NCBI GenBank assembly: GCA_018659585.1
Contig: JABJMC010000035.1
Coordinates: 1-54,283, forward strand
DNA length: 54,283 bases
DNA from: Candidatus Peregrinibacteria bacterium
GTDB lineage: Bacteria; Patescibacteriota; Gracilibacteria; UBA1369; UBA12473
Direction of reading: 5' to 3'
Shown here piece by piece: positions 7,875 through 17,396 of this stretch. Position 1 is the stretch's first letter. Each line of letters opens with the position of its first letter. The translations under genes were made by a program, and so were the position numbers. The notes under the pieces are model-generated. The model was not told the origin of the DNA and searched no databases. It was given only the letters and a program-made list of their open reading frames with translations.

Positions 7875-10800
7875 AGAAAATAGAAGAGTTTTTTGGGAAG
7901 AAGTATGGAAAAGATCAAATGAAACAGGGGCGGCTAGTTACGGAAAAGGATCAATTTCAGAAGAAACTGATTTACGATCAGATACTGAAATGGAGGAAAA
8001 TGAAAGTGCGTTAACTGCTGCTGAAGCCGAATCATATTTGAGGCTCTTAGAGGACGACCAAGAAGGAAATCTGAGTTTAGTAGGAGTAATAATTACCCCA
8101 GATAAACTAAAAATAATCTGCGACCGAGCCTTAGAAAGCATAACAATAGACTTAAAGAGCTTAGCCGATCACGATGTCCCTTCGGAAGAGATAGAAAAAC
8201 TTATTCAAGAGGCAGGAGAAGCAATTGATGCCATTCATACAGGATTTAAATTAGAATACGATTATATTAACGAAAACGAAAGCGAACTAAACAGGAAAAG
8301 AGACTTTTACATGGAGCACACACAAATAACAGAAAGAGTTTTGCATGAATTAGTTGGGCTAACGGGACTAGAAAGAACAACTATTCTTCCTGGCTCTGGT
8401 GGACTAAGAAGTGATTTTACAGAAGCACAGGGCTCGATAGAAAGCGCTGGCAGTGACACGCAATCAATTTTGGCCGAACTAAATCGTATTGAAACAGAGT
8501 CTCTAGAAAAAGGAGAGATATGTAGTTTTATAGATGCCTTAGAGGAAATTGCCTTAGAAGACGAATCTTTAATCAGTGGAGACAATCCAATTGCAGATTA
8601 TACTGTTCCAAAAGTATTAAAAGAATATAAAGGGGAAAGATATTTGTCATCACCTTTGTATCTCTACGCATCTGATGAAGTTCAAGCAGCTTTTCGTTCT
8701 CGTGTCGAAGCAGAGTTTAAAGCCAATTTACATATTCAAGATAAAATGGAATGGATTGATTTTGACATGACTCATCAATCAATTCGTTGGCAATTTCAAG
8801 ACCCAGACACCGCGAAAAATCATAATTCATCATATATACGCACTGATGACGCAGTTGCTTTTGCGGCTATTCAAGAAATAGAGCAACGTCCCGAAATAGC
8901 CGCTCAATTAGAAGGAAGACCTTTAAGGCAAAGACTACGAGGCAATAAAGTTATGGAAATCGAACAAATTCCAACCTTTGAACAATGGCACGAATCAATG
9001 CTTGCTCTTCAAGACACGAATCAGGAAAAAGCCAAGGCAAAAATGGCTGAAGGCGCCGAAAAAGCAGAAAATTTAATGGGAAAACTCGGTAGATTAGAGG
9101 CCCAGCTTGTTGCTTTTGATTCAAGCATGACGTTTGAAGGCGCGGCGGGGATTATTTCTGCCAAAACAGGCATAGCAGGCACCCAAGCAAATTTAGAGCA
9201 ACGCGCAACCCCAGACGGATTTATTTATTACGATGAGTATAGTGTTTTACAAGGTCAAATAACCGGACTTGATAAGTTTGAAAGCAGCGCTGTTAGTGCG
9301 TATGTGGTTCTTTTAACAGTTTCTCTGGCAGCCCGTAAAGCAACAGATTTAAATCGCGTCCCAGAAAGTGAAAAAGCCGTCGCAACCCTAGCTTATGCCC
9401 AGGCAGAGCAAGGATTAGCAGGTCTTTCTGCGAAAGGACACACAATTGAAAATCTAGAAAGCGTACTAGCCACAATCGGAATTTTAGGACAAACCTTAAA
9501 CGCCGCTGTTGAAGCCGACCGCCAAGCCAAAAGAAAAGATGCTGAAGAACGCCTAGCCGCCCTTAGCGGAGACATCGATAAATTAGAACCAGAAGGTGGG
9601 GCGTTAACAACCAAGAAAAATGAATTAGTAAACCAAGTAGCCCCCTCAGAAGGACTTCCTTCCGCTAACACAGACGAAGAAATCACCCAAGTTTTAGAAG
9701 AAGTAACCGCCCTCGAAACAGAAGTTGGTCAAAAAATTGAAGCCAAGCGTTCCGTTCGTCGCCAAGTAGGAATAGACGCCTTAGAGGCCCGGACAGTAGA
9801 CTTTATTGCCTCTGGAGACACTAATTTAACAGAAAAACGAGACGCTCTCCTTCAACAATTAAAGGAAAAAATAGAGAATGACACAGTAATAGAATCTTTA
9901 GTAGGTGATGGCGGCCAAGTAGAATTATTATTAGTGGCTTTAGATGCCGCTTTAGCAGCAGCACCACAGCATTCTGCCGGAGGGGCTGTTGGAGATGGCG
10001 CTCAAGGAGCTGTTCTTAACGAAGAAACTGTTCCAGGGTCCGCTGCTAGTCGTACTGGTAGTCGTCCCGCCCCCGTACTTTCACAAGATGGAACATTAGT
10101 TGCTCCAACCCAGGGCCCACAAAGATCTAGCGAAAGTACTTCTGGTGGCCCGCGTGAAGTACAAACCCCTTCTATTAGAAGCTTAGAAAATATAAAAGAT
10201 TTAAACGGATTTATTAAACGCTTATTTAAGCGCAAAAATCCTTCTAGCAGCAGCGACTTAATCTACGCTGGAATGGCTGTTTTGCTAGAAAGCGGTTCTA
10301 AATATTTGAAATTAACAAAAGGAGGAAATGCAACTAGTGGACTCGGTAATAGTAATGCCAATATCTACGAACGTTTTTATAATGCTACTCAAAGCGGTGT
10401 TTACATCCGCGTAACAGGAGATTTATACGAAGCCGCAGTAGCTCGTGGTCTTCAAACCGGAGATCGCGAAAAATTCCAAAAACAACACGACGAATTTTCA
10501 GAAAAATATGATGAAAGTTATGAAAAAGAAGATAAAGAATCAGAACAAAGAAATCGCCGCGATAGAGAAGATGGCAATGATGAGCAGGAATCAGATAACC
10601 GCGAATATCGTAAACGTCGCCACCGTAACGAAAGACCCCCTCTCGAAGACTTCTCTCCTGTTATTAGCCTAGAAAACCTTCCACCGCGCATTCAAGCTGA
10701 AATGGATCGCTTTCAAGATTTCTTAAAAAGCGAAAGACCTTTAGATCTTGCTCTTGACGAAACAGAGAAATTCTTTGGGGAAAACGTTATTGTTAGAGGA

Positions 10801-12063
10801 ATTCCTGATGGATTTAGAATTGATATGTACGAAAGCTACGAAAGCGATGAATGGCTCACTTTTGACGGGCAAATTGAATGGGTTGAGACTGACGATAGCG
10901 TCGAAGCCTCACTTTCTGTGCCTGGATTAACAATTGCCATCGAATTAAACAAAAAAGCTGCTCACGCCATAGTCGGCGCTTTGTTAAGCAAAATGCGAGC
11001 AGTAATGAATGAAGAACAAATAATTGAAGCAGCTAGCCAAATTGCTACTTTAGGCCGAACCAGAGGTGAATTATTAGAATTAAAAGACACTCTTGCCGAA
11101 GACACTCTTAGAAGCGCTATGCTTGAAAACCCAATGGAATTCATATTTAGAGAACTAGAAAAAAGAAAGGAAGCATTAACAGGTTTTGACATTGAAGAGT
11201 TAAAAGACGTTGAAGGTTCTCTGAATTTTCTTCATAACAAATCTAACGGAGACTTAGATGGGGCTGGAACTATTGAAAAAAAATCAGACCGCTCATTCAT
11301 AATTACCTTGAACGAAAGCCCAGACATGCATCTGCCAGAAATTGTTATTGAAATTGAATTTTCAGACTCAAACACAATTATAGATATTCAGGCTCCCCCA
11401 CTTTTAAGTGTTCACATTAATTTAGATGAAGGAAGAATGCAGCAAGAATACGAGCGCTACCAACAATTAACTTCTGGCGAAGTCGCAACAACAGCCCTTC
11501 CTCGTCATGAAAGACGTGAAGTTGAACCTCTAAAACCACGCTTCAAGCCGCTAGAAACAATCGAAGAAGACGACCTTACAACCTTAAAAATGCGTTTTGT
11601 AGATGATATGCGCGATGCCGCCAAAGTTAAGAAAAACGGCCTTCGTTTAACTCGTCGCGAAACAGAATTATTTATGGATATGGACTATTATGATGTCCAA
11701 GAGTTTGCTCAATCTTTAGATGGGGCTAATCGAAATTCTCACTATAGAAAAGCAATTGAAAATCATTTTGGTGACACCGCTGACCCAGCCACTGCTGCCG
11801 AAGCTAAGCGCTACATTAACGCGGTTGATTACGTTGACCAAAGATTTGCCGCTCTTGGCCCAGAATTTGGCTTTGATGGTGGTTTTCAAAAAAATGTCAG
11901 CATGAGAAACGCTATCGACATGCTTCTTCAAGCCGAATGGGCAGCACAAAAAGATTTACCAGCCGGAGCTTATCGTTCTGTGGAGATTTTAGCTGAAACT
12001 AGAAATGGCGACTTTATTACTTCCAAAGCCGCTCCGTATCAATTTGAACGTCGGGTTGCTTAA
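7867..12063 (+). CDS. Giant hypothetical protein, 1398 aa
   Basis: I do not recognise this protein. Residues 1-390 are acidic and mostly helical. About 390-690 is an Ala/Glu-rich stretch with coiled-coil character, including repeated LEA-type heptads. About 696-771 is a Gly/Ser/Pro/Ala-rich linker (around VPGSAASRTGSRPAPVLSQD). About 865-925 is highly charged, with KESEQRNRRDREDGNDEQE. The remainder alternates helical and beta-looking segments. There is no signal peptide or membrane helix. The start ATG overlaps the 3' end of the 7479 gene by 8 nt, and no better start is seen. The stop lies in a TTAA that also supplies the stop of the convergent FemX-like gene. A large structural, filamentous or surface scaffold role fits the composition, but this is inference. 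Confidence 0.75.
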   Translation: MFKENRRVFWEEVWKRSNETGAASYGKGSISEETDLRSDTEMEENESALTAAEAESYLRLLEDDQEGNLSLVGVIITPDKLKIICDRALESITIDLKSLADHDVPSEEIEKLIQEAGEAIDAIHTGFKLEYDYINENESELNRKRDFYMEHTQITERVLHELVGLTGLERTTILPGSGGLRSDFTEAQGSIESAGSDTQSILAELNRIETESLEKGEICSFIDALEEIALEDESLISGDNPIADYTVPKVLKEYKGERYLSSPLYLYASDEVQAAFRSRVEAEFKANLHIQDKMEWIDFDMTHQSIRWQFQDPDTAKNHNSSYIRTDDAVAFAAIQEIEQRPEIAAQLEGRPLRQRLRGNKVMEIEQIPTFEQWHESMLALQDTNQEKAKAKMAEGAEKAENLMGKLGRLEAQLVAFDSSMTFEGAAGIISAKTGIAGTQANLEQRATPDGFIYYDEYSVLQGQITGLDKFESSAVSAYVVLLTVSLAARKATDLNRVPESEKAVATLAYAQAEQGLAGLSAKGHTIENLESVLATIGILGQTLNAAVEADRQAKRKDAEERLAALSGDIDKLEPEGGALTTKKNELVNQVAPSEGLPSANTDEEITQVLEEVTALETEVGQKIEAKRSVRRQVGIDALEARTVDFIASGDTNLTEKRDALLQQLKEKIENDTVIESLVGDGGQVELLLVALDAALAAAPQHSAGGAVGDGAQGAVLNEETVPGSAASRTGSRPAPVLSQDGTLVAPTQGPQRSSESTSGGPREVQTPSIRSLENIKDLNGFIKRLFKRKNPSSSSDLIYAGMAVLLESGSKYLKLTKGGNATSGLGNSNANIYERFYNATQSGVYIRVTGDLYEAAVARGLQTGDREKFQKQHDEFSEKYDESYEKEDKESEQRNRRDREDGNDEQESDNREYRKRRHRNERPPLEDFSPVISLENLPPRIQAEMDRFQDFLKSERPLDLALDETEKFFGENVIVRGIPDGFRIDMYESYESDEWLTFDGQIEWVETDDSVEASLSVPGLTIAIELNKKAAHAIVGALLSKMRAVMNEEQIIEAASQIATLGRTRGELLELKDTLAEDTLRSAMLENPMEFIFRELEKRKEALTGFDIEELKDVEGSLNFLHNKSNGDLDGAGTIEKKSDRSFIITLNESPDMHLPEIVIEIEFSDSNTIIDIQAPPLLSVHINLDEGRMQQEYERYQQLTSGEVATTALPRHERREVEPLKPRFKPLETIEEDDLTTLKMRFVDDMRDAAKVKKNGLRLTRRETELFMDMDYYDVQEFAQSLDGANRNSHYRKAIENHFGDTADPATAAEAKRYINAVDYVDQRFAALGPEFGFDGGFQKNVSMRNAIDMLLQAEWAAQKDLPAGAYRSVEILAETRNGDFITSKAAPYQFERRVA

Positions 12064-12977
12064 AACTTCTTTTTAAGACGCATTAACAGGTACCACAACG
12101 GCCTAAAAACATATTCCCGGGCTTTTTCATAACCCACTATTTCTCCGCCAAACTTTTTCTTAAACTGGGTAATGCCAACCCAGGGATGTTTTGGGTCATC
12201 CGGCGGCGCAATCCCCAAAAAATCATACCATTTAAGTCCTTGTTTTTTGGCCTCCTTCATCGCTGTCCATTGAATTAAATAAGGCGCCATCAAAGAACGA
12301 TGCTCATACGCAGATGCGCCATAATAATACATGCCCGTGTCCCCGTAAAAAGTAGCAATCACTCCTCCAACCACCTCACCCTCATATTCTGCTAAATACA
12401 ACGTTCCCCAGTTATTTTTAGTTGCCGCCGCAATAAATTTTTGATAATAATCTTCGTTATGAATGTGAAATCCATCTCTTCCACCCGTTTGTTTAAGAAT
12501 TTTGTAAAAAGCAGTTACGTCCGCAGGGGCGGAACTGGCCCGCACTGTAACATTATTTTTTTGCGCGACTTTAATGTTATAGCGCCCTTTGGGTTTCATT
12601 TGGGCCAAAATTTCGTCCTCAGTACCCTCCAAATTAACGCGCAAAGTCCATTCTGGCTGATAATGAGCGTGCGCTTTTCGCCAGCCTTTCCCTCCAAATA
12701 AATCCCCATTTTCTCCTGATGGCGGTTCCACCCGCACAAAAACGGCCTTTTCCTTAAGCGCCAACTTTTTAATTTGTTCAAATAAATTTTTCCACGCCTC
12801 TTTTTTCTCCAAAATCGGCCCTCTTTCTATCCCTAGCCAACATAAACCAAATGGCAAAACGTGTCGCACCACCAACACCCTCCCCCCGTTTGCCTCCAGC
12901 AACCAGTATTTTCCTCGCGACGGCAGCTCCGCCTGGAACTTACCCCAAGCTGTAGATTGAAATAACGATTTTTTCAT
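12060..12977 (-). CDS. FemAB/FemX-type peptidoglycan bridge aminoacyltransferase
   Basis: The 305-residue protein matches the Fem family, which transfers amino acids from aminoacyl-tRNA onto the lipid II stem peptide. Signatures are the start SLFQSTAWGKFQAELP, MKPKGRYNIKVAQKNNV, and the second GNAT-like domain with WGTLYLAEYEGEVVGGVI, YYYGASAYEHRSLMAPYLIQW and KWYDFLGIAPPDDPKHPW. Final residues YVFRPLWYLLMRLKKKF match the conserved FemX tail. Length is typical of short Fem proteins. A TTG six bases upstream of ATG 12977 would add two residues, but a -10 box exactly 6 nt before the ATG supports 12977. It converges on the giant gene and shares a TTAA stop overlap with it. It probably acts at the cytoplasmic face on lipid II, upstream of MurJ. 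Confidence 0.9.
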   Translation of the reverse strand: MKKSLFQSTAWGKFQAELPSRGKYWLLEANGGRVLVVRHVLPFGLCWLGIERGPILEKKEAWKNLFEQIKKLALKEKAVFVRVEPPSGENGDLFGGKGWRKAHAHYQPEWTLRVNLEGTEDEILAQMKPKGRYNIKVAQKNNVTVRASSAPADVTAFYKILKQTGGRDGFHIHNEDYYQKFIAAATKNNWGTLYLAEYEGEVVGGVIATFYGDTGMYYYGASAYEHRSLMAPYLIQWTAMKEAKKQGLKWYDFLGIAPPDDPKHPWVGITQFKKKFGGEIVGYEKAREYVFRPLWYLLMRLKKKF

Positions 12978-12983
12978 AATCAA

Positions 12984-12989
12984 ATTTTA
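12984..12989 (-). promoter_or_regulatory. -10 box of the FemX-like gene, leaderless
   Basis: TAAAAT on the minus strand ends exactly 6 nt before the ATG at 12977. No convincing -35 is present 16-18 nt upstream, where the ftsZ terminator stem lies. Confidence 0.4.
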
Positions 12990-13000
12990 ACATAGAACCA

Positions 13001-13030
13001 AAAAAGCCCCACCATCAGGCAGGGCTTTTT
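13001..13030 (-). terminator. Rho-independent terminator after ftsZ
   Basis: A perfect 9-bp stem, AAAAAGCCC with GGGCTTTTT, has a 12-nt loop. On the minus strand a run of six T follows. It lies 14 nt past the ftsZ stop and separates ftsAZ from the FemX-like gene. Confidence 0.85.
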
Positions 13031-13044
13031 CAAAATTCGTAAAT

Positions 13045-14247
13045 TTACTTGGTCATTGAGCGTCGAATGAAAGCTGGAATATCCAATTCGTTTTCGGCAG
13101 TTTTAGGAGTAGAGCTTTCTTCTGAAGAAGATCCACCACTAACTGGGTTTTTGCGAGCAGTATTAGCACTTGCTCGATTTTCAATTCCGCCACGGTACAT
13201 AGTTGCGCCACCACGTTTGCTTTCATCAAATCCGGTTGCAACCACGGTAACTTTAATTTCACCAGTGTAAGAATCATTAACCACGGCACCAAAGATAATA
13301 TTGGCATCTGGATCAGCAGCTTCGGTAATAATTCGAGCAGCTTCATCAACTTCGAACATAGAAAGATCGTTTCCACCTGTAATATTGAACAAGATTCCTT
13401 TCGCACCCACGATATCAAGCTCAAGAAGTGGGCTTTCAATCGCTGCTTTAGCAGCTTCGGCGGCACGATTTTCTCCTGTTCCATAACCAATTCCCATTAA
13501 AGCAGAACCAGCATTTTCCATCACAGTTTTCACATCAGCGAAGTCAACGTTAATCATTCCGCGAACAGTAATCAAATCCGCAATTCCTTGCACTCCTTGG
13601 CGAAGAACATCATCCACAACCGTGAAAGCGTCCATCAACGGAGTTTTCTTATCAATTAAAGAAAGAATCTTATCGTTTGGAATAGTAATTAAAGTATCGA
13701 CTTTGTTTTTAAGGTTTTCTAGGCCTTCTTCACCTTGAACTTTGCGACGCGCTCCCTCAAAAGAGAAAGGCTTAGTCACAACAGCCACAGTTAAAATGCC
13801 AAGTTCTTTGGCAATTTCTGCAACTACAGGAGCGCCACCAGTTCCGGTGCCACCACCAAGTCCACAGGTAATAAACACCATGTCTGCACCTTGCAGCATG
13901 GATTTAATCTCTTCAGAGCTTTCTTCCGCTGCTTGCTTACCAACTTCTGGGTTGGCGCCAGCGCCAAGTCCACGAGTGGTAGCTTTTCCAATATTAATTT
14001 TGGAAGGAGCTTCGGAATGGTAAAGAGCTTGTGAGTCAGTGTTGACTGCTAAAAATTCAATGCCGCGAACATTGGATTTAACCATTCTGTTCACTGCATT
14101 TGAGCCACCGCCTCCCAAACCAATAACCTTGATTTGAGCCACTGGCGTGATGTCAGGAGTGACTTCCATGTTGTGCCGTTTAGGCGAGGATGATGAGAAA
14201 AGATTACGTAGAGCCGCATCTTGGTCATCCTTTTTTTGTGATGCCAT
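13045..14247 (-). CDS. ftsZ: Cell division protein FtsZ
   Basis: The 400-residue tubulin homologue forms the cytokinetic Z ring. The GTP-binding site is complete: [15 protein letters not shown], the tubulin signature [16 protein letters not shown], and the T7-loop region with NVDFADVK and its synergy residues. The N-terminal 30 residues are a charged extension ([20 protein letters not shown]) longer than usual. The C-terminus ends [16 protein letters not shown], the conserved peptide that binds FtsA, joined through a short Ser/Ala/Glu linker. The gene follows ftsA with a 28-nt gap and ends at a strong terminator, so the pair is a compact ftsA-ftsZ operon. Such an arrangement is common in Patescibacteria, which keep few other division genes. 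Confidence 0.99.
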   Translation of the reverse strand: MASQKKDDQDAALRNLFSSSSPKRHNMEVTPDITPVAQIKVIGLGGGGSNAVNRMVKSNVRGIEFLAVNTDSQALYHSEAPSKINIGKATTRGLGAGANPEVGKQAAEESSEEIKSMLQGADMVFITCGLGGGTGTGGAPVVAEIAKELGILTVAVVTKPFSFEGARRKVQGEEGLENLKNKVDTLITIPNDKILSLIDKKTPLMDAFTVVDDVLRQGVQGIADLITVRGMINVDFADVKTVMENAGSALMGIGYGTGENRAAEAAKAAIESPLLELDIVGAKGILFNITGGNDLSMFEVDEAARIITEAADPDANIIFGAVVNDSYTGEIKVTVVATGFDESKRGGATMYRGGIENRASANTARKNPVSGGSSSEESSTPKTAENELDIPAFIRRSMTK

Positions 14248-14275
14248 GGGTTAGGTATTTAAGGATTAGTAATTG

Positions 14276-15511
14276 TTAAGGGAGGAGGCTCCGCACCCAG
14301 CCTTTGACGCTGTGAAGTGCTTTGCCCAAGTTTAAACTGCGGAAATCTAGACGATAAGAATGCCCCTCAAAACGAGAGCCCCAAATCGCGAGACCAATAG
14401 CCGTGGAATAAGCTGGGTCATCAATCTTATCCACAACTCCCTCGAAATTTTGAGGGAAGCCTACTTGAACTGGTAAATTAAGTGTTTCTCGAGCTAAATC
14501 AACTGCTCCAGGCATTTTTACACCAGCGCCGGTTAGAACAACACCAGCTGGAAGCATGCCGTCTCGGTTAATCTTAGCTAGCTCATCTTTTACTAAGACA
14601 AATATTTCGTGATAACGAGCCTGAATAATTTCAGACATGTGACGTTTAGAAACGGTTTGCGTATCAATCTTACTAATCAAAGAAAGATCAATAGTTTCGC
14701 GTTCATTAACATCTTCTGGAGTACAAGATCCATATTCAATCTTTATCTTTTCAGCGGTGTCGATGGAAGTGCGAAGACCAATAGCAATGTCATTGGTTAC
14801 ACTTTCACCACCAACAGGGATAGTAGCGGTATGAAGAGTTGTTCCTTCTTCAAACACCACTACGGAAGTTCCGCCGCAACCAACATCAATTACTACTACA
14901 CCAAGCTCTTTTTGACGCTTGGAAAGCACAGATTCAGCAGCAGCTAAACCAGTTGGGATAATGTCATCTACGTCTACACCAGCTTGGTGCACACATTTTT
15001 CAATATTAGCAATCGCTGGAGTTAATCCAGTTACTAAGTGAGCTTCAACTTCTAAGCGAATACCAGTCATACCAACTGGATACTTGATTCCTTTTTGCTC
15101 ATCAACAGTGAAGGCTTTAGGAATAATACGAAGAATTCGACGATTCGAAGGAATAGACACAGCTTGAGCTGCCTCTAAAACACGATTTACGTCTGATTCT
15201 GTAATTTCGTTACCGTCTGGGACAGCAATCACACCCTTAGAATCCATAGATTCCAAGTGCCCTCCTCCAATACCAAGGAAAACATGATTGATTGGTTCAC
15301 CAGACATTCGTTCCGCGTCTTCTAATGAAGAAGAAATACTATTAATGGCTTCTTCCACGTCAATAACGCGGCCTTTGCGAAGCCCCATAGAAGGAGCTAC
15401 ACCAACACCAATAATATTAAGATCCGAAGATTTCTCTCCGAGTGTTCCTACGACAGTCCGAATCTTGGAGCTACCAATATCGAGACCAGCAATAACATGA
15501 CTTTTGGCCAT
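14276..15511 (-). CDS. ftsA: Cell division protein FtsA
   Basis: The 411-residue actin-like ATPase tethers FtsZ to the membrane. The start MAKSHVIAGLDIGSSKIRTV is the phosphate-1 loop. VVVIDVGCGGTSVVVFEEGT is the phosphate-2 segment, and GVVLTGAGVKMPGAVDLA is the adenosine motif. The 1C (SHS2) domain includes NHVFLGIGGGHLESMDSKG. The C-terminal tail, LHSVKGWVRSLLP, is a short amphipathic helix of the membrane-targeting type. Length matches the family. A good promoter lies 35-63 nt upstream of the start, at 15546-15574. The downstream ftsZ follows with only a 28-nt gap. Confidence 0.98.
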   Translation of the reverse strand: MAKSHVIAGLDIGSSKIRTVVGTLGEKSSDLNIIGVGVAPSMGLRKGRVIDVEEAINSISSSLEDAERMSGEPINHVFLGIGGGHLESMDSKGVIAVPDGNEITESDVNRVLEAAQAVSIPSNRRILRIIPKAFTVDEQKGIKYPVGMTGIRLEVEAHLVTGLTPAIANIEKCVHQAGVDVDDIIPTGLAAAESVLSKRQKELGVVVIDVGCGGTSVVVFEEGTTLHTATIPVGGESVTNDIAIGLRTSIDTAEKIKIEYGSCTPEDVNERETIDLSLISKIDTQTVSKRHMSEIIQARYHEIFVLVKDELAKINRDGMLPAGVVLTGAGVKMPGAVDLARETLNLPVQVGFPQNFEGVVDKIDDPAYSTAIGLAIWGSRFEGHSYRLDFRSLNLGKALHSVKGWVRSLLP

Positions 15512-15545
15512 GGGCGATTAAGTTAATGTCAGAAAATCTGGGCTG

Positions 15546-15574
15546 ACTATAGAGCATCAAAAAGGTCCGCGCAA
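15546..15574 (-). promoter_or_regulatory. ftsA: Promoter of ftsA-ftsZ
   Basis: On the minus strand TTGCGC (15574-15569), a 17-nt spacer and TATAGT (15551-15546). The predicted leader is about 30 nt, so unlike several neighbours this gene is not leaderless. Confidence 0.6.
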
Positions 15575-16011
15575 GAGCTTTTCCCCTAGGAAAGCGCTTA
15601 TTTAAGCCATTTGTACAAAAAAGTGATGCAGTTTTTTGGGGTTGTTTAAGCCAAAAACCCCCTCCAGCCCCAATGCGAAAAAAGCCCTTAAAAAAGCCAA
15701 AAAACGGCTATTTTAAGCCAAAAATTAAGCCTTTTTGGCGAACAAATTTATTACACGCAAATCAGAGTGAGTAAATTAATTGTACACCAAGCGTTATTTA
15801 AACCTGTTAATTTCATAAAAAACAAAATATTAAAATCCCACAAAATCTCAAAAAGTCCAAAAAATACACGAAAAAAGTAGCCAAAATGAAAAACACCCTA
15901 AAAATCACGATTTTCCGCTTGTTTAAGCCAAAAAATCGTCCCCCGCCCCACGCATCTTCAAAAATCAATATGTACAAAACATTTCCTTAAAAAGCGCAAT
16001 AAAAGATTACC
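15575..16011. other. AT-rich intergenic region with repeated short motifs
   Basis: About 440 nt between the 5' nuclease and the ftsA promoter hold no convincing ORF. The 9-mer TTTAAGCCA occurs four times on the plus strand (15601, 15645, 15712, 15922), mostly followed by a run of A. TGTACA occurs three times (15612, 15781, 15971). An 8-bp hairpin, GCCAAAAA with TTTTTGGC, is at 15717-15739. No DnaA-box cluster is visible. It could be a regulatory region for division genes, an untranslated end of the nuclease transcript, or a small RNA locus. Confidence 0.5.
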
Positions 16012-16929
16012 CTAAAACAGCGCCTGTTGGTTTTCCGTCTGCCAGGAATTTTGCAAATTATCGAATTTTTGCAACAACGACCGAAATTCTAATTCACCAA
16101 ATAGTAAGCGAACTTGTCCGCCATCAACTTCATGTGTTTGGCAAGATTCTAAGTCAAAATCCATCGGTGCATCAAAACGTAATTGTACGAGCTCCTGCGA
16201 CTTATAAGCTAATTCTCGCCCAAACTCCAGTTTATTCAGCATCGCGCCTTTTAAGTCGCTTAAATTCTCATAAACACCGTCTAGAGTTTCATACTCTTGT
16301 AACAATTTAGACGCAGTTTTCTTTCCAATGCCAGGCACTCCAGAAATATTGTCACTCGTGTCCCCTACCAAGGCTTTGTAATCCACCATTTGATCAGGGC
16401 GGACACCGTATTTTTCAAAAACAACTTCAGCATCATAATTTTTCACTTCATGAAAGCCAGAAATTGGCGCCACTACCTTTACTTGATCTGTTATTAGTTG
16501 GGTTAAATCCATATCTCCAGTCAAAATAGCCATTTCCACCTCGGGATAATCCTCAATTTTTTTAGCCAAAGTCGCGATCATGTCATCTGCTTCAAACCCG
16601 GCTTGTTCAAAAATAGGAATTTTGAAAGCCTCTACAATTTGTTTAATTCGCGGCACTTGGGCAATCAAATCATCTGGAGTTTCGGGTCGTGTAGCTTTGT
16701 AATCTTCATAAGCTTCGTGCCGAAAAGTTGGGGCTTTCAAATCAAAAGTTACGGCCAAATAATCTGGCCGTAGTTTTCCTAACATATTCAGCATCACGCT
16801 CGTAAATCCAAAAACAGCGTTCACTAGCTCGCCTTTTTGAGTAGTCAAAGGCGGCAACGCATAATATCCACGATAAATCAGGGCGTGCCCGTCAATTACC
16901 ACAAACTTTTTAGGCTTTTGATCCGTCAT
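16012..16929 (-). CDS. Stand-alone 5'-3' exonuclease (Pol I N-terminal type)
   Basis: The 305-residue protein is the 5' nuclease domain of DNA polymerase I without a polymerase. Seen motifs are FVVIDGHALIYRGYYAL at the N-terminus, AVTFDLKAPTFRHEAYEDYK, the metal-binding FEADDMIATLA and AILTGDMDLTQL, and the helix-hairpin-helix segment GDTSDNISGVPGIGKKTA. The domain appears complete and the stop (TAG) is clean, with 0.4 kb of non-coding sequence after it, so it was not recently truncated here. It should act on RNA primers and flaps, possibly with a polymerase encoded elsewhere. A Shine-Dalgarno AAGGA lies 6-7 nt before the ATG and fixes the start. It follows the pilin gene with a 17-nt gap. 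Confidence 0.93.
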   Translation of the reverse strand: MTDQKPKKFVVIDGHALIYRGYYALPPLTTQKGELVNAVFGFTSVMLNMLGKLRPDYLAVTFDLKAPTFRHEAYEDYKATRPETPDDLIAQVPRIKQIVEAFKIPIFEQAGFEADDMIATLAKKIEDYPEVEMAILTGDMDLTQLITDQVKVVAPISGFHEVKNYDAEVVFEKYGVRPDQMVDYKALVGDTSDNISGVPGIGKKTASKLLQEYETLDGVYENLSDLKGAMLNKLEFGRELAYKSQELVQLRFDAPMDFDLESCQTHEVDGGQVRLLFGELEFRSLLQKFDNLQNSWQTENQQALF

Positions 16930-16946
16930 GCAAATTCCTTCTTAAA

Positions 16947-17327
16947 TTACTCTAACCGCTCGATTCCACTGTTCCCACTATCCCCTGCTTGAGAGGTTAG
17001 CTCACGAACAGTTTCGAAAATATCGGAAGGGTTTAGGTATTGGATAATATCCAAACCTAAGGCTCGGCCCACGAGTCCAACAATTACAATTGCCATAACT
17101 GTCACAATAAGGCCGATGATCGCATAACGAATAGTGCTAACCGCTTGTTTGATCTTGTCTTCTTGACCACCAGACAGAATAAACGAAATACCACCTAAAA
17201 AGATGAACACCACTGATAAAAAACCAGCAATGATAATGGCATACGCAATTCCGCGGTTGAGAATCTCAAGGATATCAAACTGCTCGGCAGCGTCGATAAT
17301 GGAGGAAGCATTATTATCTTCGATCAT
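16947..17327 (-). CDS. T4SS_pilin-type small membrane protein
   Basis: The 126-residue protein has two or three membrane helices. The first is AYAIIIAGFLSVVFIFLGGI, and the second is YAIIGLIVTVMAIVIVGLVG. Between them is FILSGGQEDKIKQAVSTI, which strongly resembles the Patescibacteria family known as T4SS pilin (VirB2-like). Such proteins are thought to build pili or uptake channels together with a T4SS-type ATPase; one lies at 51986. A longer reading from TTG 17363 would add 12 residues. ATG 17327 is preferred because a -10 box ends exactly 6 nt before it. The gene lies between a terminator and the 5' nuclease, with which it likely forms an operon. Confidence 0.75.
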   Translation of the reverse strand: MIEDNNASSIIDAAEQFDILEILNRGIAYAIIIAGFLSVVFIFLGGISFILSGGQEDKIKQAVSTIRYAIIGLIVTVMAIVIVGLVGRALGLDIIQYLNPSDIFETVRELTSQAGDSGNSGIERLE

Positions 17328-17333
17328 GCAATC

Positions 17334-17363
17334 ATTAAACCAAAAAGCCCTCACTAATAGCAA
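17334..17363 (-). promoter_or_regulatory. Promoter of the pilin-like gene, leaderless, overlapping a terminator
   Basis: On the minus strand TTGCTA (17363-17358), an 18-nt spacer and TTTAAT (17339-17334), then 6 nt to the ATG. The -35 box lies in the loop of the khpA terminator hairpin. Confidence 0.5.
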
Positions 17364-17370
17364 GGGCTTT
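17344..17370 (-). terminator. Rho-independent terminator after khpA
   Basis: An 8-bp stem, AAAGCCCT with AGGGCTTT, has an 11-nt loop and then TT on the minus strand, giving five T in all. It is 27 nt past the khpA stop. Confidence 0.75.
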
Positions 17371-17396
17371 AAATTGCGAGTTTCTCAGAAAAGATT

